DNA from: Notamacropus eugenii
Lineage: Eukaryota; Chordata; Mammalia; Diprotodontia; Macropodidae
Length of the DNA: 64,000 nucleotides
Assembly: GCF_028372415.1 (NCBI RefSeq)
Contig: NC_092874.1
Location: forward strand, 338,338,151 to 338,402,150
Direction of reading: 5' to 3'
Shown: positions 23,402 through 35,814 of the stretch, piece by piece
Layout: every line of letters starts with the position of its first letter
Position numbering within the stretch: position 1 is the first letter of the stretch
The notes under the pieces: generated by a model
What the model was told of the DNA's origin: nothing
Seen by the model: only the letters and a program-made list of their open reading frames with translations
The model's database searches: none
Translations under genes and position numbers: made by a program

Positions 23402-23583
23402 AAGACCTATGTTTAAATCCAGCATCAGATGTTTAGCTGCTGTGTGACCCTGAGCAAGTCACTTAGGTTCTCTTTACCTAATCTATAACATGGGGATAAT
23501 ACTTACACCTACCTATGAGGATTGTTGTGAGAATCCAATAGTGCCTAGCATGTAATGAGTACTATATAAATGTTATTATCATA
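23402..23583 (+). repeat. THER/MIR-type SINE, head missing
   Basis: TGTGTGACCCTGAGCAAGTC, GAGGATTGTTGTGAGAATCC and GTACTATATAAATGTTATTA give core and L2-type tail. The tRNA head is cut off exactly where the L1 5' end adjoins. Confidence 0.75.
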
Positions 23584-24419
23584 AGTTCACAAAAAATTGT
23601 ACTTACACAGTACAATTCTATATCTTAATAAGATCTCCATTTTTCTCCCATTTTACCTCATCCAACTTTTTCTTTTACAAAATCTCCAAAAAGATGTAAC
23701 TCTTTAATATCTCCTCTCTTGGTTGACTACCTCTATGATCTCTTGCAGCAGTGGGATTCTAAAAGAATTCTTTAACATCTCCCCCTCTTCATTATGGTTT
23801 AAATAGATTATCTTTATAAAGTCTCTTCTATTATTTATTTTTCATTTTCTGAATTTTTATTTCTCTTTTCTTTTTTGTATTTATTTAACTTTTTACTATT
23901 TTCAAAAACATAAATATTGGAACTTTAATACAAAATTAAGAAGAGTAAAAGCATGTCATGTGCATAGCAGAACATAAGAGAGGATTCAAATTATGCACAC
24001 AATAAATTTTCATTTCAAGAAAGCTTGTATGAAAATTAATACTTGTGTTGAAAACTGCCTACCTTTGCTTCCTTGTGAGTTCTTTTATTTTCTGCTGTGC
24101 ACTTTACTTTGTTTGTTTTTCCCCTTCCTTCATCCCCTAGAAGGCTAAAATAAAGTTTATGTGTTTCTCTATAGGTATAGATATATACATAAACATATAC
24201 ATATATAGACATATATTTTTGCAAATTGTCGCAAGAAGACCCCTATCATGCCCCTATTCTTATTTATCTCCACCCATACTTTGTTTGCCCTAAAGTGCTA
24301 TTTAACCTCTTTTATGGGGGGAAAATCTTGCCAGCTTGGATTTATCTGACCTACTCTGCCATCTTCCCAGAAGTCTCTTCTGATTTTTTTGCTTTGATTT
24401 AGCTTTTTATTTTCCCCTT
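23584..24419. other. AT-rich DNA with a possible L1-type 5' end
   Basis: At 24,350-24,375 the reverse complement reads GGGAAGATGGCAGAGTAGG, typical of an L1/HAL1 5' end pointing left. The sequence to its left is not otherwise recognisable as L1. A loose TATAGA/TATACA tract lies at 24,172-24,216. Confidence 0.4.
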
Positions 24420-25090
24420 TACTTTAGGACTTATATTTCAAAGTTTCTTTTCAGCTATGTTCTTTTCATCCAAAATATTTGAAAATCCTCTGTTTCACTG
24501 AAGGACCCTCCCACCCCAATTTTACTGCATATATTATTATTATTATTATTATTATTATTATGAGCTGTACATTTCTGTTTTTTTCTGATGTATTTCAATT
24601 TGTTTTCTATTTCTGCTTTAAGGTTATAGCTCTTAAATTTTGAGTGTTTCTGATTATGAGTCCTTGATATTTGAATTCTCTCCCCACCCCTGGGGTAGGT
24701 AGTCTTTGTTCTTTTGTCCAGAAGTCCAAGATTTTGACAAGAACATTTTTAGGGGTTTTTCAATTTGAAGTTTCTTTCAATGAGTGATTGGTAGATTTCA
24801 TTTTCTATTTCAACATTTTCCTCTTGTTCTACTACATATGCACAATTTCCTTTAAGGCTTTTTTGAAATATGAAAAAAAATTTCTTTTGATTATGAATTT
24901 TAGTTAATTTTGTAATCTTAATATATCTGTTTCTGATCTGTTTTCCAAGTCATTTGTTTTCAATATGAAGTACCTTATATTTCTTTCTATTTTATCATTC
25001 TTTTGACTTTATGTTAAGAGTTCTTATTGTTTTCTGGCATCCTTAGTTTCCATTTGTTTCATTCTGATTTTTTCAAGAATTTAGGCACCC
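24420..25090 (-). pseudogene. Old L1/HAL1 ORF1 remnant (minus)
   Basis: Several ORF1 blocks remain in order on the minus strand. The end of the ORF (reverse of TTTCTTTTCAGCTATGTTCT and TGAAAATCCTCTGTTTCACT) is at 24,440-24,505. The FKYQG-region is near 24,665 (reverse of CCTTGATATTTGAATTC). The region homologous to PPERD/RNIVAKF is near 24,735-24,775, and coiled-coil DNA lies to about 25,090. Stops occur in all frames. A TTA repeat at 24,533-24,561 interrupts it. Confidence 0.6.
24533..24561. repeat. (TTA)n microsatellite
   Basis: About nine ATT/TTA units inside the old ORF1 remnant. Confidence 0.95.
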
Positions 25091-26160
25091 AGCATTCTCT
25101 GTAGAAAAAGAAGATTAATAATATATCAAAATAAGAGGATCAGTCATATGGTCCACGGTCCTGGGAAGAGTAGCAGCAAGGGAATGAAATCAGCAATGTG
25201 AGAGTAGAAGGCACTTTAACTTTATATTCAACTATTATCCTGAGTGGTTTAAATGGTAGAGATGTGATAAGAGGAGTTTACCTCTCTAATTATGTTTCTT
25301 TTCTAGGGTAACCCAAACTACACATGTGTTGTATTATGAATCTGAGGTAAGAGTTGTGGCTATATGCATTCCAATAGAAAGACTAGAATATTAGGTAATT
25401 GTCTCAGCAGCAACCTCAAGTTTAATTTCTAAGGGCAACTGACATTATGCTCCAGTACAGAATCTAGAAGATTTTTAAGAGCCCTGTTGGAAAAGTAGAA
25501 TTCATTGCGGAAAGAGGCAAACTGTTTTGATGGTTTATAGGCTATGATAAATTCCTTTATGTGTTTTCTTCAATTTTTATATGTTCTGTAGAGTGATTCA
25601 TGTTTTCTAAATCATGTGAAGAGTGGATTACAGGTTTTCCTTTGTCAATGAATGCATTTTATACCTTAAGTATCAAATGTGTTCAGTACAGAAGCTAGGG
25701 GCCAATTTTACCTACAGCCATGGAAATGATGTGGATTATAGTTTTAGAGTGAGAAATATATGAAGTAAAGGGAAGGCATATGGGCCAGAGCTCCTGTTGG
25801 AAAAGAAGGTAACCCATCAAAATTGCACCCAACATATTTAAACCAGAGTGCAGGATATGGGTGCTTGACCATGAGGTACAGTGTTTAAAAACAGCTTGCA
25901 TATTATGTCCTGGAATATGTCATGAATGTGAAATTTTTATAGAAATATTTTGAGGATATAAAACTTAGGGAAACACTTTTGCATCCTTATTGTACTCCTC
26001 AAGGAAATTCTAGAGAAGATCAGTGTTCCTCATAATCATTAAATGTTTCAATTGTTATTATGTTTTTTCTTTGACCCGCCAGTTATTTAATTTCCATTTC
26101 CATTTAATTCCTTTCCCATTTTTTTACTGTTGAAAATTTTCACTGCAGTACTGTAAGTAA
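25091..26160. other. Unclassified non-coding DNA
   Basis: No gene, SINE or LINE is recognised in this kilobase. Confidence 0.4.
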
Positions 26161-26266
26161 AAATGCTTTTTTACTATTCTTTTTTATTCATTTTTATGAT
26201 ATTTTTTCAATTTTTATTATTATATTTGTTTTCAGTGTTCTGCAAGAACTTTCCCATAATTTAGAA

Positions 26267-26272
<6 letters not shown>

Positions 26273-26342
<70 letters not shown>
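26273..26342. repeat. (TC)n microsatellite in an L1 3'UTR
   Basis: About 35 TC units located in the naturally pyrimidine-rich part of the L1 3'UTR, which in the 46.7 kb copy is a C/T-rich stretch without this expansion. Confidence 0.95.
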
Positions 26343-26348
<6 letters not shown>

Positions 26349-26639
26349 TTTGTCTCTCCCTCCCTCCCTGAGACAGGGCATAGAATTTTATATAGGTTCT
26401 ACACATACATTCCTATTAAATACATTTTCATCTTAGTCATGTTTTATAGAAGAATTAAAATGAATGGGTGAAATCATAAAACAAACCAAAGCATAATACA
26501 AAAGAAAATGATCTGCTACATTATGAGATCAAATTCCATAGTTCTTTCTCTGGATGTGGAAGGCATTTTGCCTTAAGGGACCACTGGGAATTTTTTAAGT
26601 CCTTGCATTGCAATGAAGTCTTAAGCCTACCAGAAAAAA

Positions 26640-29517
26640 TCCTCACATAACTGTGGTTGTTGCTGTGTATAAAGTTCTCCTGGTTCTGCTCCTTTTCCTC
26701 AGCATGAGTTCATATAAATCTTTCCAGCCTCTCTGAAGTCTTTCTTTTCATCATTTCTTATTGCACAATAGTATTCCATTACATTCATATACCATAATTT
26801 ATTCGGCTATTTCCCAATTGATGGACATCCCCTTGATTTCCAGTTTTTGGCCACCACAAAAAGAGCTGATATAAATATTTTTGTACATGTGGGTTACTTT
26901 CCCATTTTTATGATCTCTTGGGGGTACAGTCCTAGAAGTGGTATTGCTGGGTCAAAAGGTGTGCACATTTTTGTAGCCCTTTGGGCATAGATTCAAATTG
27001 CTCTCCAGAATGGTTGAATCAGCTCACAGCTCTACCAACAATGACTTAGTGTTCCAACTCTCCCACGCCTTCTTCAACATTTATCATCTTCCTGTTTTGT
27101 CATGTTAGCCAACCTGATAGGTGTGATGTGATATCCAGAGTTGTTTTGATTTGCATCTTTCTAATCAATAGTGATTTAGAGCATTTTTCATATCACTATA
27201 GATACCTTTAATTTCTGCCTCTGAAAACTGTCTGTTCATATCCTATGACCATTCATCAATTGAGAAATGACTTGTATTCTTGTACATTGGATGCAGTTCT
27301 CTATATATTTTAGAAATGAGGCTTTATCACAGATACAATTTGCAAAAATTCTTTCCCTATTTTCTTCACCCATCCTAATCTTGGTTGCATTGGTTTGTTT
27401 GTGCAAAAACTTTTCAATTTAATGCAATCAAAATTATCCATTTTGTACTTCATAATGTTTTCTATCTCTTGTTTAGTCAAAAACTCTTCCCTTCTCCATA
27501 AATCTGATAAATACACCATTTCATGCTCCACTAATTTGTTTAGAGTATCGTTCTTTATACCTAGATCAAGTACCCATTTGGACTTTATTCTTGTGAATGG
27601 TTTCAGGCTTTACTCTATGCCTAGTTTCCACCACATTGTTATTCCATTACCCCAGCGATTTTTGTTGAACAATGAATTCTTATCCCAGAACCTGGGATCC
27701 TTGGGTTTATCAAATAGTGGATTGCTATATTCATTGACGACTGTATCTTGAGTACCTAAACTAACCTAACCTATACAGAAGGGTCTACCCTTCTGTATCT
27801 TAGTGAGTACCAAGTTGCTGCTTGATAATGCAATTTGAGATTTGGTAAAGCTATGCCACTTTCCATAGCACTTCTTTTCATTAGTTCTCTTGATATTCTG
27901 AGCCTTTTTATCTTCCAGATGAATTTTGGTATTATTTTTTCTAGCTCTACAAAATAATTGTATGATAGGTTGATTGGTACGGCATTGAAGAAGTAAATTA
28001 ATTTAGGTATAATTGTCATTTTTTTTATCTTGGCTCAGCCCACCCACGAGTAACTGATGTTTTTCCAGTTACTTAGATCTGACTTTATTTGTGTGAAAGG
28101 TGTTTTGTAATTGTGTTCATATAGTCCTTAGGTTTGTTTTGGCAGATAGATTCCTAAATATTTTATACTGTCTACCCTAGTTTTAAGTGGGATTTCTTTT
28201 TCTATCTCTTGCTGTTGGGCTTTGTTAGTAATATATAGAAATGCAAATGATTTGTGTGTGTTTATTTTGTAATCTGAAACTTTGCCAAAGTTACTTATTA
28301 TTTCAATAATTTTTTAATTGATTCTCTGGGATTCTCTAAATATATCATATCTTCTAGAAAGAGTGATCTTAGTTTTTTCTTTACCTATTCTAATTCCTTC
28401 ATTTTCTTTTTCTTCTCTTATTGTGACAGCTAACATTTCTAGTACCATAATGAATAATAGTGGTGATCTTAGTTTCTTCTTTACCTATTCTAATTCCTTC
28501 ATTTTCTTTTTCTTCTCTTATTGTGACAGCTAACATTTCTAGTACCATAATGAATAATAGTGGTGATCTTAGTTTCTTCTTTACCTATTCTAATTCCTTC
28601 ATTTTCTTTTTCTTCTCTTATTGTGACAGCTAACATTTCTAGTACCATAATGAATAATAGTGGTGATAATGGACATCCTTGTTTCTCCACTGATCTTATT
28701 GGAAACGAATCTAACTTATCCGCATTGCATATAATGTTTGCTGAAGGTTTTAAGTAGATATTGCTTTTTATTTTATGGAAAGTTCAATTTAATGCTATAT
28801 TCTCCAGTGTTTTAAATAGGAATGAGTGTTGTATTTTGTCAAAAACTTTTTCTGTATCTATTGAAATAACCATGTGGTCTCTGTTAGTTTTCTTGGTGAT
28901 ATAACCAATAATGTTAATGGCTTTCCTAATTTTGAACCAGTCTAGCATTCCTGGTATAAGTGTTACCTGATCATATTGTATCATTTTCATGATAAATTGC
29001 TGTATTCTTTTGGTTAATATCTTATTTAAAATTTTTGCATTTATATTCATTACAGAAATTGGTCTATAATTTTCTTTCTCTCTTTTGACTCTTCTTGGTT
29101 TAAGTATCAAAACCATATTTGTATCATAAAAATAATTTGGTAGTACTCCTTGTTCCCCAATTTTCCCAAATAGTCTGTATAGTATTGGAATTAATTGTTC
29201 TTTAAATGTTTGATAGAATTCACTTGTGAATCCATCTGGCCCTAGAGACTTTTTCCTAGGGAGTTCATTGATGGCTTGTTCAATTTCATTTTCTGAGATG
29301 GGGTTCCAAAGCACTCAACTTCTTCTTCTGTTAATCTGGGCAATTTATACATATTAAAATAACCATCCATCTCATTTAGATTGTCAAATTTATGAGCATA
29401 CACTTGGACAAAGTAATTTCTCATTATTGTTTTAATTTCCTCTTCATTGGAGGTGAGTTCACCCTTTTCATTTTTGATACTGATAATTTGGTTTTCTTCT
29501 TTCTTTTTTATGATTTT
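26640..29517 (-). pseudogene. L1 ORF2 pseudogene: RT and C-terminal regions
   Basis: ORF2p in L1 is the endonuclease/reverse transcriptase. Here the linker and RT begin with [20 protein letters not shown] and [22 protein letters not shown] palm blocks follow ([38 protein letters not shown]), and the fragment [20 protein letters not shown] lies near the active site. The catalytic FADD motif of the 46 kb copy is here FLED (about 28,340-28,365), so the polymerase would be dead even without its frameshifts. A 100-bp triplication at 28,363-28,662 destroys the frame. Confidence 0.85.
28363..28662 (-). repeat. Three tandem copies of a 100-bp unit inside L1 RT
   Basis: Units start at 28,363, 28,463 and 28,563, each beginning GTGATCTTAG and ending AATGAATAATAGTG, with almost no differences between copies. 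The 46-53 kb L1 has a single copy. In that L1 the two ends of the unit both carry GTGATA, so slippage between short direct repeats about 100 bp apart can explain the event. Since 100 is not a multiple of 3, each unit shifts the frame. Confidence 0.95.
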
Positions 29518-32086
29518 TTTTAAAAGAGCCTTGCCATATTTCAAAGTTTTGTAAAAGTATGTGTAGCTGAGAAATATCTTCACTTTGATTTATTTTCAGT
29601 ATTTACTGAAGACAAGAAATATCTAATATTTGCAAAAGTTTTTTTCATGTCCCTAAACTTTTTTTAAAAAGTTAAATTTATGTAGATCTAAAAGGAATTC
29701 AATGATATTCTTTTTTTTTATTATTTCTGCCTTTCTCTCTTGTTGCCTTCTTTCCTTCTTATTTCTTTTCTTTCTTATCTTGTTTTAATTCTTCAAGTGA
29801 TTCCTCAATTCCTGGTGGCTATATTTCTACTAGTTGATCACTTTTTTTTCTTTTTCCCTCTCTTTTTCTTGCCTTTACCTCTTTGCTTTCTCGAAACTAA
29901 TGTTACATCATTACTGTATTCTGAATTTTATTCTAACTCACATTCGTACCCCCAGTTTTCGTAATAGCACATGGAGCTTTATCCAGATACTTCTCCTCCT
30001 CTTACTCTCAAATAGAATGTGCAGGTTCTGTTTAGTTCTGTCCCCTCAGTAGTATGGTTGTTTTTGAGACCCTCTTTTCTCTCTTAATCCTCTGATTTGT
30101 GATTCAGTTTCCTGATAGCTCAGGATAGGTTTTCACCTTGACTTACTTTTAGTCTCCTTCTCCTTGAATAGTCTGACTCCATCCCTAGTTGTGGTCTTAA
30201 TGGGACTGAGCAATGTGTTGTAGATATCTCTGTTACCTCTTATAATGCCCTGGTGCATATATTGATGGCTTTGGAACATGATAGTCTTGTTTGCTCCTAT
30301 GGCTCTGGCACAGGATCTCTATTCTGTGTGCTGGCCTCATCTCCTACCATGGCTTTGCTGTGGTTAGTTTGGGCAGCGTGGGTTAAGGCTGTCTTTTTCT
30401 ATTTGTTTTGTTGTTTTTTTTGGGGGGGGGGGGGTGTTGATTCTTTGTTTGCTATCTAAGCACCAGACTAGCTATGGCACTGCCTGTGGCTCTAGGTTTA
30501 ATTTCCTAAACATTGTGTCTCCCATATCCTCTGACTTGACTGTACTTAGAAAACTGTCAGGATTCCAGGTACCTCTTTTAATTTTTTTTAGTCAAAGGCT
30601 GCTTGAACTTATTGTTTCTATTTGATGTTCTTTGTCATTCTTTCTACTGCACATTTTCAGAAAATTAATACAGCATTTGTGAGAGGGTGGGGCTCTTTTA
30701 AGACTTCTTGTATTGCCATTCTAACCAGGAAACATTTTTTCCTAAAAAAATATATTTATAGTGGAAGATTTACAGAAATATAAAAGAATCACCATTCCAT
30801 TTCAAATTTTCATTCTGTATAAATTCCCTCTGGATTAAATACTGGAAGCAAACACCACATCATTTCATTAAGGATAGCAAATCCTGCATTATTCAGAGTT
30901 TGGACAGTCTGCCAAATGCTATCTCTTGCACACTGTGAAAAACTTCCAAGTGTGACTGTCTAATCCATTTTTTAGAGTATAATTAGATACAGTATTTGTA
31001 GTAAGTAGATAATTTCTTTGTCTAAAGATAATTCACCAGAGCAGATATTCACCACCTGCCTATATCTAATGACAGACTTTTATTATCACAATGAATTATG
31101 CAGAATGTTCTGTATATCTGGCTCATTGTATGGCAAACATTTTAGAACAAGTGAAACATAGTAAAGAATGTCCTTCCCCCTTTTTCAAGTGGCTATCAAA
31201 AAGGAATATATATGCACTCTCTTCTGATTTACATTTTTGATAATTTTGATTCAGTTATGCCATTATAGCAAGAAAAGTAAAAACTGTGCCTGACAAGACT
31301 CTGTACAAGCTACAACATAAAGATTCTCACAAAAATAACTTGAATAGTTCATTAATTAATTGGGACTACACATGAATCCTTAAATAGTCCATCATTCTCA
31401 AGTGTCATATCCACTATGTCACTTCCATGCTTAGAAGCTAGAGTAAATTTCATTTACTCCACATATTAACTACAAACTTGAGCACTTGAAAAAGATGCTC
31501 ATTAATTATGTCAACCAAGTCTTAAATAAGTGCTCATTTTTTTTCATTTTGTTACTTACCTCTAATTATGCAAAGTCACTGGATGACTTGCTCACAACTA
31601 GAATGCTATCATTTTCAAATCACTGCTCATGTATGACTTTTTCCATCCAGTATGATGTCTCGTTCTATGTTTTTTCTTCAAATATCTGCTTGAAATATGT
31701 CTTTCTCATACCTTTCTCAGAGGAGTTGTTGTGTTTGATATAGTTACTCTTCGCTAATCAGTGCCTTCTGATAAAGAACAATCTTCTATTTCTGCTGTAT
31801 CTCCCCAAGTAACACATGGTATGTTTTCGGGATCCATTGGGTCCTTAATAAATGTTGGCTGACTCATCTTACTAAAGATAGCCATCTTCCTTATCAACCC
31901 TATCATCCAATTGCCTTTAAATGTTCTCAAGTGCATATTTTTTAGACATTTGTTTGTCAGTAGAATCTAAAGGAGAAATGGTCTTTGCCTTCAAAAAAAA
32001 CCTGAAATCTAATTTATTATAACCTTTTCCCCCCTCAAAAAATCACTTCCTATCCTTCGTTCTCTTTGATTATATGTTTTTCTTTC

Positions 32087-32156
32087 TCTTGGTGTTGTAT
32101 AGTCTATATTCTCTCAGAATATTCTTGGTGTTGAAAGTCTATATTCTCTCAGAATG
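32087..32156. repeat. Tandem duplication of about 35 bp
   Basis: TCTTGGTGTTG followed by AGTCTATATTCTCTCAGAAT occurs at 32,087-32,120 and again at 32,123-32,155, differing by a short TAT/AA change. Confidence 0.9.
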
Positions 32157-32776
32157 ACTGGTAATGTTTGCATCTCTGTCTAAAATAATACGCTTTGATC
32201 ACATCCTAACTGTGTGCTATGCAATTTGTTATGGAGGCAAAGGGTGCTTTTACTTCCTATATTGATATAAAGTCTTACATAAATGAAATGTGACAATTAT
32301 GCTTTTATCCAGACGGCTACTATGAGTGTCTCATTATTATTGAAAATTCCCTATCCATATTTCAGCTAAGACTAACTGCTACTTATGGGCCCAAAATTCC
32401 TTTTATATACTCAAAATATTGACTTCTCAGCTACCCTCCCAATGGGAGTTGCACATGAGTATCTAAGGGCAGGATTTTGACAATTGTGAGATACAGCCTG
32501 TCAGTCTCAGGCTTTACATATGTTGCTTTTCATTCCCAAGGGATGCATAGTGTCTGTGTTCTTCTGACCACACTGTCTAGTGAACTAAAGATGAATAGTT
32601 CCAAGATGCCCTGTTAGCAAAACAGAAACCATTCCTTTATTTGCTATCGATTCCTTTCTATCACAGCTTGAATATCACAGAAATATGGCAAAGTCCATAT
32701 TTCTTAATAATGATTCTTATTCAGTTTCCCAACAAGTGGTAGGCAGATTTATAAACACACACACAAATACAGATTT

Positions 32777-32824
32777 GTGTGAATGTGTGTGTGTATGTGT
32801 GTGTGTGTGTGCGAGTGTGTGTGT
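32777..32824. repeat. (GT)n microsatellite, interrupted
   Basis: GT units with single GTAT and GCGA interruptions. Confidence 0.9.
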
Positions 32825-33129
32825 ACTGGTAACTGAGCAGCTCTCTCTAGGAAGAATTTCTGTGCCATATATGAAACCAGGTTGTGTAGAGAGATTAGGT
32901 TATCAGTGGACTTTATAGTGCCCATTGAAGGCATTACTTATAAGTTACCATCTTTGGAAATCATTCAATAATATGACAGATATTTTAGAAGAGTTTTATT
33001 TTTTACTAGTTATAATTCTACTTATTGCATACTAATAAGTATTGAGCAGAATCCTAGAATTCAGCAAAATTAATCTTAGACAGTACTAACTCTTGAGCTA
33101 AGGCTTTCCCTTTAAGAAACGATAGTCAC

Positions 33130-33480
33130 AAATTTGTAGATTTGGATGGTTTAATTATTAGAAAGCTTTTCCTAATATTGAACCAAAAGCTACTCTTAGA
33201 AAACTTCTGACAGTTTCTCCCAGTTCTGCCTTCTGGGGCCAAGCAAAGCTAATCTAATTCCTCTTTTATGTGACAGACCTTAAAATCCTTGAAGACAGCT
33301 ATCAAATCCCATCTATATCTTCTCTATGTTTGATACCTCATTGTCTGTCACCCTTCTCATATGCCAATGCATCCAATTCTCTTACCATCCTGGTCATTTT
33401 CTTTTCTATGTGGACTAATGTGTCAACGACCTTCCTAAAGTCCTCCATATGTCGTCAGAATGAGAAAGAGTACAGTGGAA
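33130..33480 (-). mobile_element. L3/CR1 LINE 3' region (minus)
   Basis: Read in reverse this gives AAAATGACCAGGATGGTAAG, GGATTTGATAGCTGTCTTCA and GGCCCCAGAAGGCAGAACTG, then AATATTAGGAAAAGCTTTC, which is the ordered L3/CR1 3' segment. The final GGACTAGATGA block is not present. The DNA to the right, up to about 34,210, may be more of the same element but is too decayed for me to claim. Confidence 0.65.
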
Positions 33481-34266
33481 CTTTCCTCATTCTGTATACT
33501 ACTTTTCTGTTTATACACTTTTACTGATTTTGCAGTTCACTAACAGTCCTCCATTTTTTAAAAATGAGCTATTATCAGTCACCGTTCCCCTATGCTTTAC
33601 TCATGCAATTTCCCTTTTGAAATCAAAGTATGGGATTTTAGATTTATTGTTGCTGCATTTTATCTTACAAGGCATAACTATAGTCTCTATAGATCTTTTT
33701 TGCAGTATCATGGGGTCATCCAGTGTTTTAACCATCTCTCCAAGCTTTCTTCTCATTTACAGCTTTGATAAACATGTGAACTATGATTTTATCTTATTTA
33801 TTTAGTTAATTTTAATCTCTTTTGTTTGTTTTAAATTTGAATAGCAAAGGTTCAATGACATATCCCTGGAATATTTAATTACTAACTTCCCTCAAGAGTT
33901 ACAGTTTCCATACATTGTTGTTCTTTAAATTTGATAATTCAATCGGCTCCCAATAGAATCTACCCCACCTTTGTCTATCTGATTCATTAGAATATTTTGG
34001 AACACATAAGTTGAATTATTGCCTTCTGAGTGGGATCAAAATACTGAAATTCACTTCTACTTATATGATAGATATGCATGTCTTACACTTTCTTTTCCTC
34101 CTTAAACCCCCCTTTCTTTTCTTTCCAAGGAATAAACTTCTCCTTGCCCTTGCTTCCAACTCATGTGCTAATCCAGCTAAGTATTGTGTTATCTTGCAAC
34201 ACTGATAAACTTCCCATCCTAGTGTCTCAGATCTGGGGATCCTCTACCCTGTGGAAATTAACTTCA
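33481..34266. other. Unclassified, possibly more upstream L3/CR1 sequence
   Basis: It follows directly on the L3/CR1 piece on its 5' side, but no coding block is readable. Confidence 0.3.
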
Positions 34267-34325
34267 ATGTGAGCTGGAGAAGGAAATGGGCAACAACTTC
34301 AGTCTCTTTGCCAAGAAACCCCCAC
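34267..34325 (+). repeat. SINE 3' tail fragment
   Basis: GAGCTGGAGAAGGAAATGGG and CTTTGCCAAGAAACCCCCAC are the tail of the SINE at 1,880. Confidence 0.65.
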
Positions 34326-34429
34326 TTGTTTTTCAATGGAATCTAAAGGAGAAATGGTCTTTGCCTCAAAAAATGCATAGTCAAATGTATAGTCAATACC
34401 GTTTGACATGGCTAAACAAAAACAGCATT

Positions 34430-34735
34430 AGAATTTTAATAAGAATTAAAGTCAAGCTTACTAGGCTATACTTTGATATAATAGCTATCTTCAAGTATTT
34501 GAATATCATTTATGTTGAAGAAGGAATAGGTTTATTCTGTTTGATCAGAGGATTGAGCTAGAATCAATTGGCAGAATTTGCAGAGAGGCAGATTTGAGAT
34601 AAATGTGGGGAAGAAATTTCTAATAATTTCTAATAACTAGAGTTGTCCAAAAGTGGAAGTGGGACACTTGATTAATTATAAGTTGAACTAGATGACTCTG
34701 GAGTCTAGTTTGGCTCTGAGATCCTAATAAGAAAT
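34430..34735 (+). mobile_element. L3/CR1 LINE 3' end (plus)
   Basis: The ordered blocks are ATCTTCAAGTATTTGAATAT, GTTTATTCTGTTTGATCAGA, GCAGAATTTGCAGAGAGGCA, GAGTTGTCCAAAAGTGGAAG and the terminal AGTTGAACTAGATGACTCTG. No coding frame is left. Confidence 0.8.
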
Positions 34736-35004
34736 AACCCTCTCCTTTTATATTATTATTATTATTTGAAAATGTGGGTAGTATTGACCTATTTGTAATC
34801 CTGTACTTTATTTCCAATTATGTACATTTTTTTTCTGAAAGATTATCACCATCTGTTACTTTCCTATCACATTCATCTTTTCCATATCCTGGAATGTAGT
34901 TCATCTCATTGGCTATTTTAATTCATTTAAGACAGTTAAGCGCTTTTACTTTCTCCACATTTGTTCTAATTTCCTGTTAACTATTTTGTTTCATCCTTCC
35001 TAAC
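34736..35004. other. Unclassified AT-rich spacer
   Basis: A short (TTA)n tract at 34,752-34,768; otherwise nothing is recognised. Confidence 0.4.
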
Positions 35005-35810
35005 CAATTAGACAGAATTTATTACATGCCTACTGTGTGCAAACACTGTGCTTGAAAATGATGATACAAAGAAAAATCCCTGTCTTCAGGGAAACTGACA
35101 TTTTACTGAGGGAATTGAATAAGTACACAGGTAAGTACAAGTGCATAAAATAAAAATGGGAGTGGTAGTAGTGATGAAAAAACAATGCAAAAAATAATGA
35201 AAAAGTATGAATGAGACTGATACAAAGTAGACATTTATTAATCTTTGTTTATTTGTTGTGGACAAATGCACAGAGCCTCAGAAAACAGACATTCAAAAAT
35301 GAACATTCAGGGCAGTGTTCGAACTATTATGTTGAATTTAACAAGATATTTTAAGAACTGCATATGATAGAGATTGAAATTTTATTATACAGTCTTCTTT
35401 TGTCCATTGCTAATGAGAGGTGTTCCTTTTTTGATGCTTGTTAAGTTTATAATAATAAAAACAGGAAATAAAGAAGGAAGGCAAAATAATTTGCAGAGGG
35501 AAGAAATGCTGGGGCTTTCCAGACGGACTCTCAGCAGGAAGTGGCCTCAGTGTTGTACTTTGAAGGAAGTCATGAATTCCAAAAAAGAAAGTGAGAGGGA
35601 GTCCATTTCAGAAATAGGGGACATACAAAGGCATGGAGGAGGAAGATCAAATGTTGTATATAAGAAAAAATAGGAGGTCATTTTGGAATGGAGAATATAG
35701 AAGGGGAAGTAATGTAAAACAAAAGTGGAAATGTAAACAGAAACCAATATTTTAAGAGCTTTAAATAACACAATGAAAATCCATATTTTTTTTAAAGACT
35801 GTAATAAATC
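35005..35810 (-). mobile_element. L2 LINE (minus), first of two adjacent copies
   Basis: The 3' end lies at left (TTTATTACATGCCTACTGTG, CTGTCTTCAGGGAAACTGAC). More internal blocks follow to about 35,810 (AGGCAAAATAATTTGC region; TTGAAGGAAGTCATGAATTC; GGGGACATACAAAGGCATGG). The middle, 35,265-35,440, is poorly matched. Confidence 0.6.
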
Positions 35811-35814
35811 ATCC

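Larger units (their letters stand above)
26161..29517 (-). mobile_element. 5'-truncated L1 LINE (minus)
   Basis: The 3'UTR starts in T-rich DNA near 26,161 and carries an expanded CT tract. From about 26,395 it matches the 3'UTR of the 46.6 kb L1 closely (for example GTTCTACACATACATTCC and ATGATCTGCTACATTATGAG). ORF2 follows on the minus strand. Similarity to the full L1 stops near 29,517, within the linker between endonuclease and RT. Endonuclease, ORF1 and 5'UTR are absent, the usual result of incomplete reverse transcription. No TSD was identified. Confidence 0.85.
29518..33129. other. Unclassified non-coding DNA
   Basis: No gene is recognised in 3.6 kb. The stretch 29,590-30,720 is pyrimidine-rich, and its right end (reverse of GTATTGCCATTCTAACC near 30,710) could be an old L1-like 5' end, but I cannot confirm it. 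A run of 13 G lies at 30,421-30,433. Confidence 0.4.

Noticed and set aside
28363..28662. Regular 100-bp repeats as a possible satellite or tRNA-like array
   Set aside because: Each unit is a piece of L1 RT coding sequence, so it is a local tandem amplification and not a satellite or RNA gene array.
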